Source: Acidimicrobiales bacterium (GTDB lineage: Bacteria; Actinomycetota; Acidimicrobiia; Acidimicrobiales; CADCSY01). From it: a DNA stretch of 64,000 nt. The stretch is from positions 128,037-192,036 of the forward strand of contig JAUJNB010000001.1 in assembly GCA_030446545.1 (NCBI GenBank), given 5' to 3'. Below the pieces are notes generated by a model that saw only the letters and a list, made by a program, of their open reading frames with translations, was not told the DNA's origin and ran no database searches. Below, piece after piece: positions 20,120 to 30,439 of this stretch; the first letter of the stretch is position 1; every line of letters starts with the position of its first letter. The translations under genes and the position numbers were made by a program.

Positions 20120-21427
20120 CTACCCGTCGGCCCGGGGCGAGGCCCTCCGCCGAATCCCGTAGCCGAGGGCCCCGACCCCGAGGACGGCGGCACCGGCCAG
20201 GATCGATCCCAGAGGAAGGCTGACGGCCAGCACGAGGCACCCGGCCACCCCGACCGGTGCCCACCAGCGGCGCCAGCGACGCTGTTCCGGTGACAAGGTG
20301 AAGGCCGACACGTTGGCGATGGCGTAGTAGACGAGCACGTTGAAGGCGCTGAAGCCGATAGCTCCCCGCACGTCGGCCACCAGGACCACCGCCACCACCA
20401 CGGCGGCCACCACCAGTTCGGCCCGGGCCGGCACGCGGGTCCGGGGATGGACCGCGGCCAGCCACAGGGGGAGCTCCCGATCGGCGGCCATGGCGAAGGT
20501 GGTGCGACCCACTCCCGCCACCAGGGCCAGGAGCACGCTGAGCGAGGCCACAGCCGCTCCCAGGCGCACGGCCGGCGCCCACCCGGCCAGTTCACCGACC
20601 GACACGGCGGCGACGAGCGGTGCGGAGGAGCCGGCCAACACCTGGGCGCCGGCGGCGGCCAGGGCGCTGACCCCCACCGCCCCGTAGACGACCAGCGTGA
20701 GGCCGAGGGCCAGGAGGATGGCCCGGGGGATGGTGCGGACCGGGTCGACCACCTCCTCTCCCAGGGTGGCGATGCGGGCGTAGCCGGCGAAGGCGAAGAA
20801 CAACAGGCCCGCAGCTTGGAGGACGCCACCGATCCCACCGGGGCCCACGGAGGCGAGGTCCAGACGGCCCAGGTCGGCGGAGCCCCCCCACCAACACGCC
20901 ACCACCACCAGGGCGAGCACACCCACCACCACCGTCACCAGGACTCGGGTGGCTCGGGCGGTGCGGCTGATCCCCCCCAGGTTCAGCCCGGCCACCCCCG
21001 CCACGGCGAGCACCGCCAGCGGGCGGGTCAGCGACGGGGCCGCATAGGCACCGAAGGTCAGGGCCATGGCCGCGCAGCTCGCCGTCTTGCCGGTGACAAA
21101 GGCCCAGCCCGCCAGCACCCCCCAGCCCCGGCCCAGCTGACGCCGGCCGTAGACGTAGGTCCCACCCGACTCCGGGTGCACGGCAGCCAATTGAGCCGAC
21201 GAGGTGGCGTTGGCGCCGGCGACCAGTGCGGCCAAGGCCAGGCCCCAGAGCAGTCCCGTCCCGGCCGCTCCAGCCGCAGGGCCAAAGGCGGCGAACACCC
21301 CCGCCCCCAGCATGGCCCCGAGGCCAACCACCACCGCGTCACCGGTTCTGAGCCGCCGGGCCAATCGGCTGGGAGCCGGCTCTTCCCCGCCCTGGGGCCC
21401 TCGCGGCCCGGCGTCGCCCGATCTCAC
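20120..21427 (-). CDS. APC superfamily amino-acid permease
   Basis: A ~435-residue permease with 12 predicted helices. The first helix carries GLGAMLGAGVFAAFGPAAG, the APC substrate-backbone motif, and LLFFAFAGYARIATLGEEVVDP (helix 6 and after) is the conserved FxGFE-like region. It probably takes up amino acids, but the substrate is not readable. GTG 21427 is used as start; TTG 21445 is also in frame and would add six residues. It converges on the CsbD-like gene with 25 nt between. Confidence 0.83.
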   Translation of the reverse strand: MRSGDAGPRGPQGGEEPAPSRLARRLRTGDAVVVGLGAMLGAGVFAAFGPAAGAAGTGLLWGLALAALVAGANATSSAQLAAVHPESGGTYVYGRRQLGRGWGVLAGWAFVTGKTASCAAMALTFGAYAAPSLTRPLAVLAVAGVAGLNLGGISRTARATRVLVTVVVGVLALVVVACWWGGSADLGRLDLASVGPGGIGGVLQAAGLLFFAFAGYARIATLGEEVVDPVRTIPRAILLALGLTLVVYGAVGVSALAAAGAQVLAGSSAPLVAAVSVGELAGWAPAVRLGAAVASLSVLLALVAGVGRTTFAMAADRELPLWLAAVHPRTRVPARAELVVAAVVVAVVLVADVRGAIGFSAFNVLVYYAIANVSAFTLSPEQRRWRRWWAPVGVAGCLVLAVSLPLGSILAGAAVLGVGALGYGIRRRASPRADG

Positions 21428-21509
21428 GGTTGGCCGGAGCCGCAATCGTCAGTAAGGCAGGACGGGCCAGGAGGAGAAAACGGGCGAGAGGGAGGAGGGC
21501 CAGCCGGGA

Positions 21510-22306
21510 TCAGGTGGCGCCGGGGCCGGCGCCGCGGTCACCTACGACGACCGGCGGACCGGACTGCCGCTCGAGCCACCCGATGAGGACGGCCACGGCC
21601 CGGGGGTCGTGGCGCAGCCCGTGACCGGCGCCGTTGATGATCCGCAGCTCGGCGCTGCCGTGGCAGTCGGCCAGCGCCCGGGCGTCGAGGGCGGGGACCA
21701 TGTCGTCGTCGGAGCCCTGGATCAACAGCAGGGGCCGTGGCGCCAACTTGGCCACCCGGGCCAGAGGACGAAGCTCTTTGAGCTGGCGCGCCCACTCGTC
21801 CATCCGAGGGGGAAGTCGGCGTGGCGTACCACCCCGATCGCCCGGGTGTGCTCGAGGAAACGCCGGGGGTGGGCCGCCCAGTCGTCGAAGTCGGCTCGGG
21901 CCGAGAGGGCGGCCACACCCCGCACCCGCTCGTCCTCTCCCGCCTCGCAGATGGCAAGGGAGCCGCCCGTGCTGGCGCCCACCAACCAGACGCCGTCCAC
22001 CAGCCCGCTGGCGAGGAGGTGGTCCACGGCGGAACGCAGGTCGGTCAGCCAACCCCCGAGCGAGAAGTCACCCTCGGAGGCACCCGTTCCCCTGAAGTTG
22101 AAACTCAACACGGTCCAACCGGCTTCGGCGGCCAGCCGGTCGGCCAGGGCCGGATAGGTCTGGCCGGACGAGGCGCCCCCGAGCGCACCGGTGGGAAAGC
22201 CGTGACAGACCACGAGACCGGGGCGACCGGGAGCGACAGCCGACGCCGGCGGCTGGGCCAAGTGGCCGTCCAGACGCAGTCCCTCGGACCGGATGACGGT
22301 CTCCAC
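21510..22306 (-). CDS. Alpha/beta hydrolase (one frameshift)
   Basis: A ~265-residue serine hydrolase of the dienelactone hydrolase/acyl-peptidase-like type. The oxyanion segment is VVCHGFPTG, the nucleophile elbow GASTGG, the acid in QGSDDDMVP and the His in GAGHGLRHD. The frame changes at a five-G run on the + strand (21808-21812): the front part ends in a false reading and the true continuation (RMDEWARQLKELRPLARV) is one frame over. Restoring one base gives a complete enzyme. GTG start at 22306. Substrate unknown. Confidence 0.82.
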
Positions 22307-22546
22307 CGCGCGTCACGCTACCGCCACCCCAGCCGCCACGGGCATCTCCGGTCGAGGCCTCCTCCGCACGCGACGAGAGGAGCGCCGGAGCGCTCCCCTC
22401 GTGTCCTGCACACATTGCCGAAATAGACCCGATCAGCCGTTGGATACCAGGTGGACCACTTCCTGGCCGAACTGTCCGGGGGTGGTTGGCGAGGACTCGC
22501 CAGGTGGTCCGGCTGCCGCAACTAGCGGCCAACCACCTCCAGGGTC
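22307..22546. other. Upstream region of the hydrolase gene, no gene seen
   Basis: No credible coding frame. It contains related AGGTGGACCAC / GCCAGGTGGTCC words in both orientations and a TGGCGAG/CTCGCCA stem near 22487-22502, so it may fold, but no known RNA class is recognised. The hydrolase promoter should lie in the right-hand part nearest 22306. Confidence 0.35.
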
Positions 22547-23173
22547 CTACAAGGTTTGCTCAGCTGGACCACCTCCTTTCTCTGGTGCGCTCATGATATC
22601 GCCACCCTCCGCCGGATCGCCAGCACCTTTTTCCTCGACCACACTGTCGTCCGTCGCCCCGTTTCGCCCCCCGCCCACCGGCACCTCCCGGTCCAGGTCG
22701 GCCGGTCCCACCGCCCCGATCAGTTCCAGGTAGGCCAGATGGGCGTCCAGCACGGCCCGGATCTGATCGTCGGTGTACTCCAGACCCTCGGCCTCGGCTC
22801 GGGTACGCACCGCCACCACCGCCTCCTCCTCGCCCATGACCGTGAGCGGCGAAGGAGGCAGGCGACCGACGTCACCGTCGCCACCGTCGCCACCGCCGGC
22901 CTCACGGCCGGCCGTTCCGGCGGCATCGAGGGCCACGACCGCGGCCGACTGGAGGTCGGCCAGGTTCCAGCGCAGCATGCGCCGGACGTCGTCGTGGCTG
23001 AGCACCGCCGAGATCTCGAACGGGATGCGGTCGGCCACCGAGGCCACCGCCTCGTCGAGATCGAAGACGGGTCGCGGCACCTCCACCGACAGGCGGACGG
23101 ACTCCCGCCCGATGACCACCGCGGCGATCACGAAGACCACCACCAGAGCGACAACGGCGAAGGCCACCAGCAT
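22547..23173 (-). CDS. Membrane-anchored conserved actinobacterial protein
   Basis: A 208-residue protein with one N-terminal transmembrane helix (residues ~2-22, LVAFAVVALVVVFVIAAVVIG) and a soluble remainder. The segment RPVFDLDEAVASVADRIPFEISAVLSHDDVRRMLRWNLADL and later DDQIRAVLDAHLAYLELIGAVGP are helical and look conserved; between them is a Gly/Asp-rich linker. I do not know the function. It is divergent from the metallo-hydrolase gene. Confidence 0.68.
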   Translation of the reverse strand: MLVAFAVVALVVVFVIAAVVIGRESVRLSVEVPRPVFDLDEAVASVADRIPFEISAVLSHDDVRRMLRWNLADLQSAAVVALDAAGTAGREAGGGDGGDGDVGRLPPSPLTVMGEEEAVVAVRTRAEAEGLEYTDDQIRAVLDAHLAYLELIGAVGPADLDREVPVGGGRNGATDDSVVEEKGAGDPAEGGDIMSAPEKGGGPAEQTL

Positions 23174-23200
23174 GGGCTGTCGATCCTACCGAGGGGGACG

Positions 23201-23842
23201 ATGGCTACCCTCGTCCCGGTGCGCTCGCTCCACCACCAGGACGACCGAGTCGAGGTGCACCAGGTCGTGGTGGGCCGCCTCGACACCAACGTGTGGGTCC
23301 TTCGTTGCCGGCGGAGCGGCCACGCCGTGCTGGTCGATGCCGCGGCCGAGCCCGAGCGACTGTTGGCGTGGGCCGGCGCCCTCGGCGTGCGGGCCGTCAT
23401 CCAGACCCACGGCCACTGGGACCACGTGGGGGCCATCCCCGCTTTTCGCCAGGCCGGCTACCCGGTGCGAATAGCGCCCGCCGACGAAGCCATGGTGCCC
23501 GACGCCGGTCACCTCGGTCTCGACGTCGACCTCGAGGACGGTTCGGACATCGAGGTGGGGGAGCTGCGGCTGCAGGCCGTGGCCACCCCCGGCCACACCC
23601 CGGGCTCGATGTGCTTCCGCCTCGACGACTCGGCCCTCGTGTTCGCCGGTGACACGCTCTTCCCCGGTGGCCCCGGCGCCACCGGGGGCGATCCCGAGCG
23701 CTTCGCCACCATCCTCGAGGCCATCGAGAGACAACTGTTCACGCTGCCTGCGCAAACCTTGGTGCTGCCCGGCCACGGTGCCGACACCACCATCGGCGCC
23801 GAGCGACCCCATCTGGCCGAGTGGTCGGCCCGCGGCTACTGA
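23201..23842 (+). CDS. Metallo-beta-lactamase fold hydrolase (glyoxalase II-like)
   Basis: A 213-residue MBL-fold enzyme with the metal-binding motif HGHWDH (the HxHxDH signature) near residue 70, a further His in TPGHTPGS, the bridging Asp in FAGDTLFPG and a final His in LPGHGADT. The set supports a dinuclear zinc or iron site and hydrolysis of a thioester-like substrate, as in glyoxalase II and mycothiol-dependent relatives. ATG 23201 follows GAGGGGG. Confidence 0.85.
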   Translation: MATLVPVRSLHHQDDRVEVHQVVVGRLDTNVWVLRCRRSGHAVLVDAAAEPERLLAWAGALGVRAVIQTHGHWDHVGAIPAFRQAGYPVRIAPADEAMVPDAGHLGLDVDLEDGSDIEVGELRLQAVATPGHTPGSMCFRLDDSALVFAGDTLFPGGPGATGGDPERFATILEAIERQLFTLPAQTLVLPGHGADTTIGAERPHLAEWSARGY

Positions 23843-23903
23843 GAGGCTGCGCGGGAGGCCGAGCCGTGGTCCGAGTGGCCGGCGCAACGGCCGCCAACCC
23901 GCG

Positions 23904-25482
23904 TCAGGTGGCGCGACGGCGGCTCAGGGCGTCGAGGAACTCGGGTTGGCGGGGCGTGAGCCAGCTCAGCGCATGGCCCAGCCCGGTGCGCCAACAGAGG
24001 TAGCCCCACGCCAGGACCAGCGGGACGACCAGCACCAGCCCGGGACGCCACCACAGCACGGCCACGGCGACGGCCACGGCCACCGGGACCAGGAGCACCG
24101 CCTGCATGAAGAGGGCCAGCAGCTGGAACAACCCGCTGGTGCAGCCCTGGCCGGTATTGGTCGCGAACAGATTGGCGCTGGAGGTGGGCATGGGCTGGGG
24201 GGCCCGGGCCGAGATCACGTTGCCCACCCCGATGGTCACCCCCAACACACCGACCGAGAGGAGCAGCGCCACCGGAACCCACGCCCAGCCACCGCTCAGC
24301 GCAGCCAGGGCCACGGCCACCGCCGCCAACACGGCCATCTCCCACACCACCAGGGCCAGGTTCTTGCCGGCCAGGTCAGCGCCCACGTCGGTGCCCGCCA
24401 CCACGTGCATCCAGTGGGCACCGCCTTCGAAGCCGTACTGGTTCAGGCTGGCCAGACCACCCCACGCGGCCAAGCCACACGTGGCCAAGACGATCTCGGG
24501 CCGCTCATCCAAGCCTCCGAGCGCGACGCCCACGGGCAAGGCGATGGCGAAGAGCACCCAGACGAGCGTGCCCGCCCGTTGGCGCGGGTCCCTCCCGTAG
24601 TAGCGCAGCTCCTTGGCCGCCACCGCCCCTCGCCGGTTGCGGGGCAGCCAGGCCCAGGCCGGGGCGAAGAGCTCCGGCGCCCGTCGGCCCGCTCGTGCGG
24701 TCTCCGGGAACGCAGCCGTGGTGAGGAGCGTTCCAGGCTCGCCATCCACCACCGAGCCAGCAGCCCCACCACGAGCGCCGCCCCCGCCAGCGAGGTCAGT
24801 GCCTCCCCCGGCTCACCTGCCCGGGCGGCCAGCACGGCCCGGGCGGCCAGGCCGGGAGGCGACCACTCCAGCACCGCGGCCAGGGTGTCCAGGCCGTCGC
24901 GACCGACGCCGGCGAGGAGCTGGAACGACTGGGGCACGACCACCGCCACCAACACGCCGACCAGAACGGTCAGGTCCCGGCCCCGGCGCGATCGCAGCGC
25001 CCCCGACAGCACCGTCGTCAAGGTCCTGGCCCCCACGATGCACAGGGCGAACTCCACGACCACGGCGGCCACGACCACCACCGCCCCGGGACCGGGCGGG
25101 GCCAGGCCGACGACGGCGCCGGAGACCACGATGGCGGTGGCGGCGGCACCGATGCCCACCGACGAGGCCGCGAGGAGCCCGGCCGCCAGCTGCCGGCGGG
25201 CCAGGGGAGCAAGGCCAGGCGGGCCGGGTCGAGCGTCTCGTCGGAGCCGAAGCCGAGCAGCGGCCCCACCAGCCAGCCGAGGAAGAGCAGGAAGAAGACC
25301 CCGATCGTGGTCGGGCGGGCCAGCTCGGGGTTGCTCCGGGTGAGCGCCAGGAGCACGAAGCCACCCACGGCGAGGGGAACGGCGTAGACGACGCCGAGCA
25401 CCAGGCCCATCTTCTGTTGCCAACCCAGCCGGAAGCCGTTGGCCACCAGCCGCAGCTTCAGGCGGGCGAAGATCCATACCAT
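23904..25482 (-). CDS. ABC-2 type transporter permease (two frameshifts)
   Basis: An integral membrane protein of ~525 residues when read through. It begins [21 protein letters not shown] at ATG 25482, inside the end of the ATPase gene, and contains about ten hydrophobic helices, ending in LTPRQPEFLDALSRRRAT. The frame changes near 25.21 kb (C run) and near 24.74 kb; the pieces join naturally in order. It is the membrane partner of the adjacent ATPase, forming an exporter of unknown substrate. Confidence 0.75.
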
Positions 25483-26228
25483 CCGAGCGCTCCCTGGTCG
25501 ACGTCTCGGGCTCCCACCAGCTCGACGAAGGCATCCTCCAGGCTGGCCCCGCCACGGACGTCGTCGATCGGCCCGGTCGCCATCACCCGACCGGCGTGCA
25601 TCACCGCCACCTGGCTGCACAGGCGCTCCACCAGGTCCATGACGTGGCTGGAGAGCACCACCGTCGCCCCCGCTCGACGGCTCCTTCCAGCACCGAACGG
25701 ATGACCCGGGACGAGACCGGGTCGATGGCCTCGAAGGGCTCGTCGAGGAACAGCACGCGAGGGGCGTGGAGCAGCGCGGCGGCCAGGGCGATCTTCTTGT
25801 GCATGCCGTGGCTGTAGTCGACCACCAGGGTGCCGGCGTCTTCGGCGAGGCCCAGCACCTCGAGCAGCTCGCTGGCCCGCTCCTCGACCAGGTCGGGGGC
25901 GAGTCCCCGGAGCAGACCGGAATAGGTGAGCAGCTCGGCGCCGGTCAGGCGCTCGAAAAGCAGGAGATCCTCGGGCAGCACGCCGATGCGGGCCTTCACC
26001 GCGGTGGCCTCGGCCCGCACGTCGAGCCCGTCGACCACGATCCCCCGGCGTCGGGGCGCAGCAGGCCGGTCACCATGCGCAGCGTGGTGGTCTTGCCCGC
26101 CCCGTTGGGGCCGACCAGGCCGAAGAGCATCCCGGGGGCACCTGGAGGTCGATGCCGTCGACGGCCACCTTGTCGCCGAAGCGCTTGGTCAGCCCCCGCA
26201 GGGCGACGGCTGGCGGCAGGGCGGCCAT
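25458..26228 (-). CDS. ABC transporter ATPase (three frameshifts)
   Basis: Read across three single-base losses in G/C runs (near 26133, 26043 and 25668) this is a standard ~255-residue ABC-2 ATPase. It begins [19 protein letters not shown] (ATG 26228), with Walker [11 protein letters not shown], then [15 protein letters not shown], a signature variant YSHGMHKK, Walker [13 protein letters not shown] and the switch His in [11 protein letters not shown]. The 3' end overlaps the permease start by 25 nt. All three breaks have the same form, which supports sequencing error over decay. Confidence 0.78.
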
Positions 26229-26252
26229 GGCGCCCCTCCCCGCCCGTGGAGC

Positions 26253-26789
26253 TCAGCCCTCCAACTGGCCTCGCACGGCGCCGGCCGGGAAGTCGGCGTT
26301 GTGGACGTTGACGTAGAACCCGGTTGGGTCGGCCCTGATCTGGTCCACCAGCTCGGCCTGGCCTTCGGCGCAGGCGTCGAGCGAGCCTTCGCTGGGGGTC
26401 TCGAGCGGCAGCACCACGTCGCCGGCCTCACCCACCTCGCCCCGGTGGATGTGGGCGGCGGTGGCCGGTTGGATGCCGTCGATGCCGATGAAGTCGTAGC
26501 AGATCGTGCCGGCGGCCTCGCCCTGGGGCTCCAGGTAGACGTGCGCCTGCCCGGCGCCGTCCTCGTCACCGGGGCCGGGGACCTCGGCCGCCCCCGTGAG
26601 CTCGATCGGCCCGAAGGTCGCCGGTTGCCCTCCGGCGGCGTCCTCGGGTGCACTGGAGTCGGTGGTGGTGGTGGTGGTGGTGGTGGCGTCGGTGGGCACG
26701 TCGATGGCGGGGTCCTGGTCGGAGCCGCAGGTCACCAGCACCAACGAGGCGGCGAGGGTGGAGGTGGCGAGGAGTCGTCGAGGGTTCAC
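26253..26789 (-). CDS. CHRD-domain lipoprotein
   Basis: A 178-residue secreted protein. An N-terminal signal ([20 protein letters not shown]) ends in a lipobox-like LVTC, so Cys21 may be lipidated; Thr just before the Cys is unusual. A run of eight Thr residues follows, then the CHRD domain (residues ~58-177) with [34 protein letters not shown] and [20 protein letters not shown] domains are extracellular beta-rich modules of unclear bacterial role. It is divergent from the sufC operon. Confidence 0.82.
   Translation of the reverse strand: MNPRRLLATSTLAASLVLVTCGSDQDPAIDVPTDATTTTTTTTDSSAPEDAAGGQPATFGPIELTGAAEVPGPGDEDGAGQAHVYLEPQGEAAGTICYDFIGIDGIQPATAAHIHRGEVGEAGDVVLPLETPSEGSLDACAEGQAELVDQIRADPTGFYVNVHNADFPAGAVRGQLEG
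26661..26690. repeat. GGT trinucleotide microsatellite in coding sequence
   Basis: About eight GGT/GTG-phase triplets encode the Thr run after the lipobox of the CHRD lipoprotein on the minus strand. Tracts of this kind can change length by slippage without breaking frame, varying the tether length. Confidence 0.7.
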
Positions 26790-26819
26790 CTCCCGATGGT
26801 ACCGCCCGGCGCGGCACGG

Positions 26820-26895
26820 CCGAGCGAGGGAGCCGCCTCCGGCGGCACGGTGGCTCTCGAGGCCAGCACAAGCTCGCTTCGCTCGGTTGCGCCGG
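26820..26895. repeat. Fragment of the structured repeat family
   Basis: Holds the GCCGCC-TCC-GGCGGC stem (26832-26846) followed by ACGGTGGC, matching the third stem of the copy at 46.4 kb, and the word CTCGCTTCGCTCGG. It lies between the CHRD gene and the sufC promoter; the other stems are missing. Confidence 0.5.
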
Positions 26896-26901
26896 CCTTT
26901 C

Positions 26902-26924
26902 CACTATCCCGGTAGTGCTAATAC
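26902..26924 (+). promoter_or_regulatory. sufC-S-U promoter with inverted-repeat operator
   Basis: The inverted repeat CACTA-TCCCGG-TAGTG (26902-26917) lies directly before a good -10 hexamer, TAATAC (26919-26924). The GTG start of sufC is only 10 nt beyond the -10, so the transcript is probably leaderless. The repeat occupies the spacer, where a repressor would block polymerase. A matching CTA-N6-TAG motif lies in the sufB promoter region. A SufR/Rrf2-type regulator is the natural candidate, though none is encoded in this window. Confidence 0.55.
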
Positions 26925-26933
26925 ACTGGCGAG

Positions 26934-27700
<767 letters not shown>

Positions 27701-27713
<13 letters not shown>

Positions 27714-28951
27714 CCTTCGACGACACCCTCGACGTGGCCCGGGTGCGAGGCGACTTCCCCGTCTACGACCGGCGCCGGGAACCGCCCCTGGTCTACCTCG
27801 ACTCGGCTGCGTCCTCCCACAAGCCCCGGGCCGTCCTCGAGGCCATGGACGACTACTACCGCACGACCCACGCCAACGTGCATCGGGGCGTCTACGCCAT
27901 GGCCGAGGAGGCCACCGCCCGCTTCGAGGCGGCCCGAGCCAGCGTGGCCCGCTTCATCGGCGCGTCCTCGACCCGGGAGGTGCTGTTCTCCAAGAACGCC
28001 ACTGAGTCGCTCAACCTGGTCGCCCACGCCTGGGGGCGGGCCAACCTCCGGCAGGGCGACGTGGTGGTCCTCACCGAGATGGAGCACCACGCCAATCTGG
28101 TTCCCTGGCTCCTGCTGGCCGACCAGCTCGGCCTCCGGCTCCGCTACCTCGGGATCACCGACGGCGGGCTGCTCGACACCACCGACCTGGAGACCACCCT
28201 CCAGGGCGCCCGCCTGGTGAGCTTCACGGCCATGTCCAACGTGCTCGGGACCCTCACGCCCGTGCGCCACATCGCCGACGCGGCCCACGCCGCCGGGGCG
28301 GTGGTGGTGGTCGACGCCAGCCAGTACGTGCCCCACCTGGCCACCGACGTGGCCGCGCTCGGCTGTGACTTTCTGGCCTTCACCGGCCACAAGATGCTCG
28401 GTCCCACCGGCATCGGCGTCCTGTGGGGTCGAGAGGCCCTGCTCGACGCCATGCCTCCCTTCCTCGGCGGCGGCGAGATGATCAGCGACGTCCGTCTCGA
28501 CGGCTTCACCTGCAACGAGCTGCCCTGGAAGTTCGAGGCGGGCACGCCTCCCATCGCCGAGGCCATCGGCCTGGGGGCGGCGGTGGACGAGCTGGACCGC
28601 TACGGGATGGATGCCGTCCGGGCCCACGAGGTGGCGCTGACGACCTATGCGCTGCGCACCCTCGGCCAGCGCTACGGCGACGACCTGGTGGTGCACGGGC
28701 CTTCGGACCCCTGCGCTCGGGGCGGTGTCCTGTCGTTCGGGTTCCGGGGAATCCACCCCCACGACATCTCCCAGGTGCTCGACCAGGCCGGGGTGTGCGT
28801 GCGGGCCGGTCACCACTGCGCCAAGCCGCTGATGCGCCGACTGGGTGTGGGCGCCACCGCCCGGGCGTCGTTCTACGTCTACAACGACGAGTCCGACGTC
28901 GACGCCCTGGCCGACGCCCTGGACTCCTGCTCCGACCTGTTCTGCCTGTAG
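27701..28951 (+). CDS. sufS: Cysteine desulfurase SufS
   Basis: A PLP-dependent group II cysteine desulfurase that supplies persulfide sulfur for cluster assembly. The Schiff-base Lys is K231 in FTGHKMLGPTGIG, the cofactor-contact His in EMEHHANLVPW is seen, and the catalytic Cys is C373 in RAGHHCAKP. Length 416 residues is typical. Its start overlaps the end of sufC and sufU follows 16 nt later. Confidence 0.94.
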
Positions 28952-28967
28952 GAGGCTGCCCACACCC

Positions 28968-29464
28968 ATGGCCGGACTCGAAGATCTCTACCGCGAGATC
29001 ATCCTCGACCACTACCGCAATCCCCGGAACCGCGGCGAGCTCGACTGCCCTCCCGCCCGGCGGGCCGAGGGCTTCAACCCGCTGTGCGGCGACGAGATCG
29101 TCATCTACCTCCAACTCGACGACGAGCGCCGGGTGACCGACCTCAAGATCGGTGGCCAGGGGTGCTCCATCAGCCAGTCGTCAGCCTCGATGATGTCCCA
29201 GGCGGTCAAGGGCCGGACGGTGGAGGAGGTGCGGGCTTTGAACTCGGCGTTCAAAGCGCTCATGACCATCCACGAGTCCCGTCTCGACGGTGACGGCAAC
29301 GAGATCGGCGGCGAAGCGGGGGAGACGGCAGCGGCACCGACACCCCGGTGCCCGACCCCAACGTGAGCCTGGGCGACCTGGCCGCCCTCCAGGGCGTGGT
29401 CAAGTTCCCGGTGCGGATCAAGTGCGCCACCCTGGCTTGGAACACCCTCACCCAGGCCCTGTAG
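28968..29464 (+). CDS. sufU: SufU zinc-dependent sulfurtransferase (one frameshift)
   Basis: Accepts persulfide from SufS and passes it to SufBCD. The three zinc-ligand cysteines are in [16 protein letters not shown] and (after the frame change) RIKCATLAW, with the Asp of the CGDE motif. The frame changes at a CCCC run near 29343; restoring one C continues [17 protein letters not shown] to TAG 29464, giving ~165 residues. ATG 28968 follows TAGGAGG with a rather long 12-nt spacing. Confidence 0.88.
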
Positions 29465-29471
29465 CGAGCGT

Positions 29472-30117
29472 GTGGTCCTGACCGACGCCACGGTGATCGG
29501 CCAGGTGCGGTCGGTCAACGTGGGGGCCGCCCGCTCGGTGGAGCACCGGGGGCGCCAGCAACGCACCGCCATCTGGAAGTTGCCCGTCGAGGGCCGGGTG
29601 GCGGTACGCGGCGTGAACCTGGCCGGTGACGAACAGGGGGACCGACGGCTTCACGGGGGACCCGACAAGGCCGTCTACGCCTACTCCTCGCTCGACTACG
29701 ACTGGTGGGCCGACCAGCTGGGCGGCCGACTGGAACCGGGGACTTTCGGCGAGAACCTCACCCTCGACGGCGTCGATCTCAGTGCTTCGATCGTGGGTGA
29801 GCGGTGGCTGGTCGGCACCACCGTGGTGGAGGTGTGCCAGCCCCGCACACCCTGTTGGAAGCTGGGCCTGCGTATGGGCGATGACCGCTTTCCGGCCCGG
29901 TTCACGGCGGCCGGCCGCCCCGGGGCCTACCTGCGCATCGCCCGGGAGGGCGAGGTGGGGTGCGGGGGACGAGGTGGTGGCGTTCCACCGCCCGGACCAT
30001 GACGTCACCATCGCCCTGGTGGCCAGGGCCAGGCGGGACCCCTCGATCGCCCCCCTGTTGTTGGCCGCCCCTGAGCTGCCGGCCCACATCCTGGCCTGGG
30101 CCGGCGACCAGGCCTGA
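29472..30117 (+). CDS. MOSC domain protein (one frameshift)
   Basis: A YiiM-like MOSC domain protein of ~215 residues. RRLHGGPDKAVYAYSSLDYDWW, GTFGENLTLDG and EVCQPRTPCWKLGLRMGD carry the domain motifs, with the Cys of QPRTPCWKL as the conserved cysteine. MOSC domains handle sulfur and molybdenum cofactor chemistry. The frame changes in the G-rich stretch near 29960; the true end is DEVVAFHRPDHDVTIALVARA...LAWAGDQA. GTG start, 7 nt after the sufU stop, so it belongs to the suf transcript. Confidence 0.8.
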
Positions 30118-30118
30118 C

Positions 30119-30155
30119 CGGTCGGCGGTCGGCGGTCGGCGGTCGGGCGTCGGCG
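30119..30155. repeat. Heptamer tandem repeat between convergent genes
   Basis: About five copies of GGTCGGC, the last two slightly altered, fill the gap between the MOSC and pterin dehydratase stop codons. The period of seven is out of phase with codons, consistent with non-coding sequence. Confidence 0.75.
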
Positions 30156-30157
30156 GG

Positions 30158-30439
30158 TCAGGCCAGGCGGTCGGCGGCCTCGGCCAGCTCGACGCAAGCG
30201 GCGGTGATGCCTCCGGCGGCGTGGCTGGCGATGTCGAGGGTCACGGTGTTCCAGGAGTTCGACCAGTCGGGGTGGTGGTTCATCCTCTCGGCCACCATGG
30301 CCAGGCGGGTCATGAACCCGAAGGCGGTGACGAAATCGGTGAAGGCGAGCTCCTTGTGGAGCTTGCCGTCGACCACGGTCCACCCGTCGAGGCGATCGAG
30401 GTGCTCCCGGAGGTCGGCGTCGCTCAGCGTGTCGGTCAT
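30158..30439 (-). CDS. Pterin-4a-carbinolamine dehydratase
   Basis: A 93-residue PCD/DCoH family protein. The active-site pattern is seen in ERMNHHPDWSNSWNTVTLDIASHAAGGIT, with the conserved His pair and HPDW. Such enzymes recycle hydroxylated tetrahydropterin or act in pterin cofactor synthesis. It starts in an ATGA overlap with the second sufC and is therefore the last gene of the sufD operon, an odd partner for Fe-S assembly. Confidence 0.88.
   Translation of the reverse strand: MTDTLSDADLREHLDRLDGWTVVDGKLHKELAFTDFVTAFGFMTRLAMVAERMNHHPDWSNSWNTVTLDIASHAAGGITAACVELAEAADRLA

Noticed and set aside
26661-26690. Short-period repeat considered as a CRISPR-like array
   Set aside because: It is a simple GGT tract in a Thr codon run; there are no spacers, and no cas genes occur in the window.
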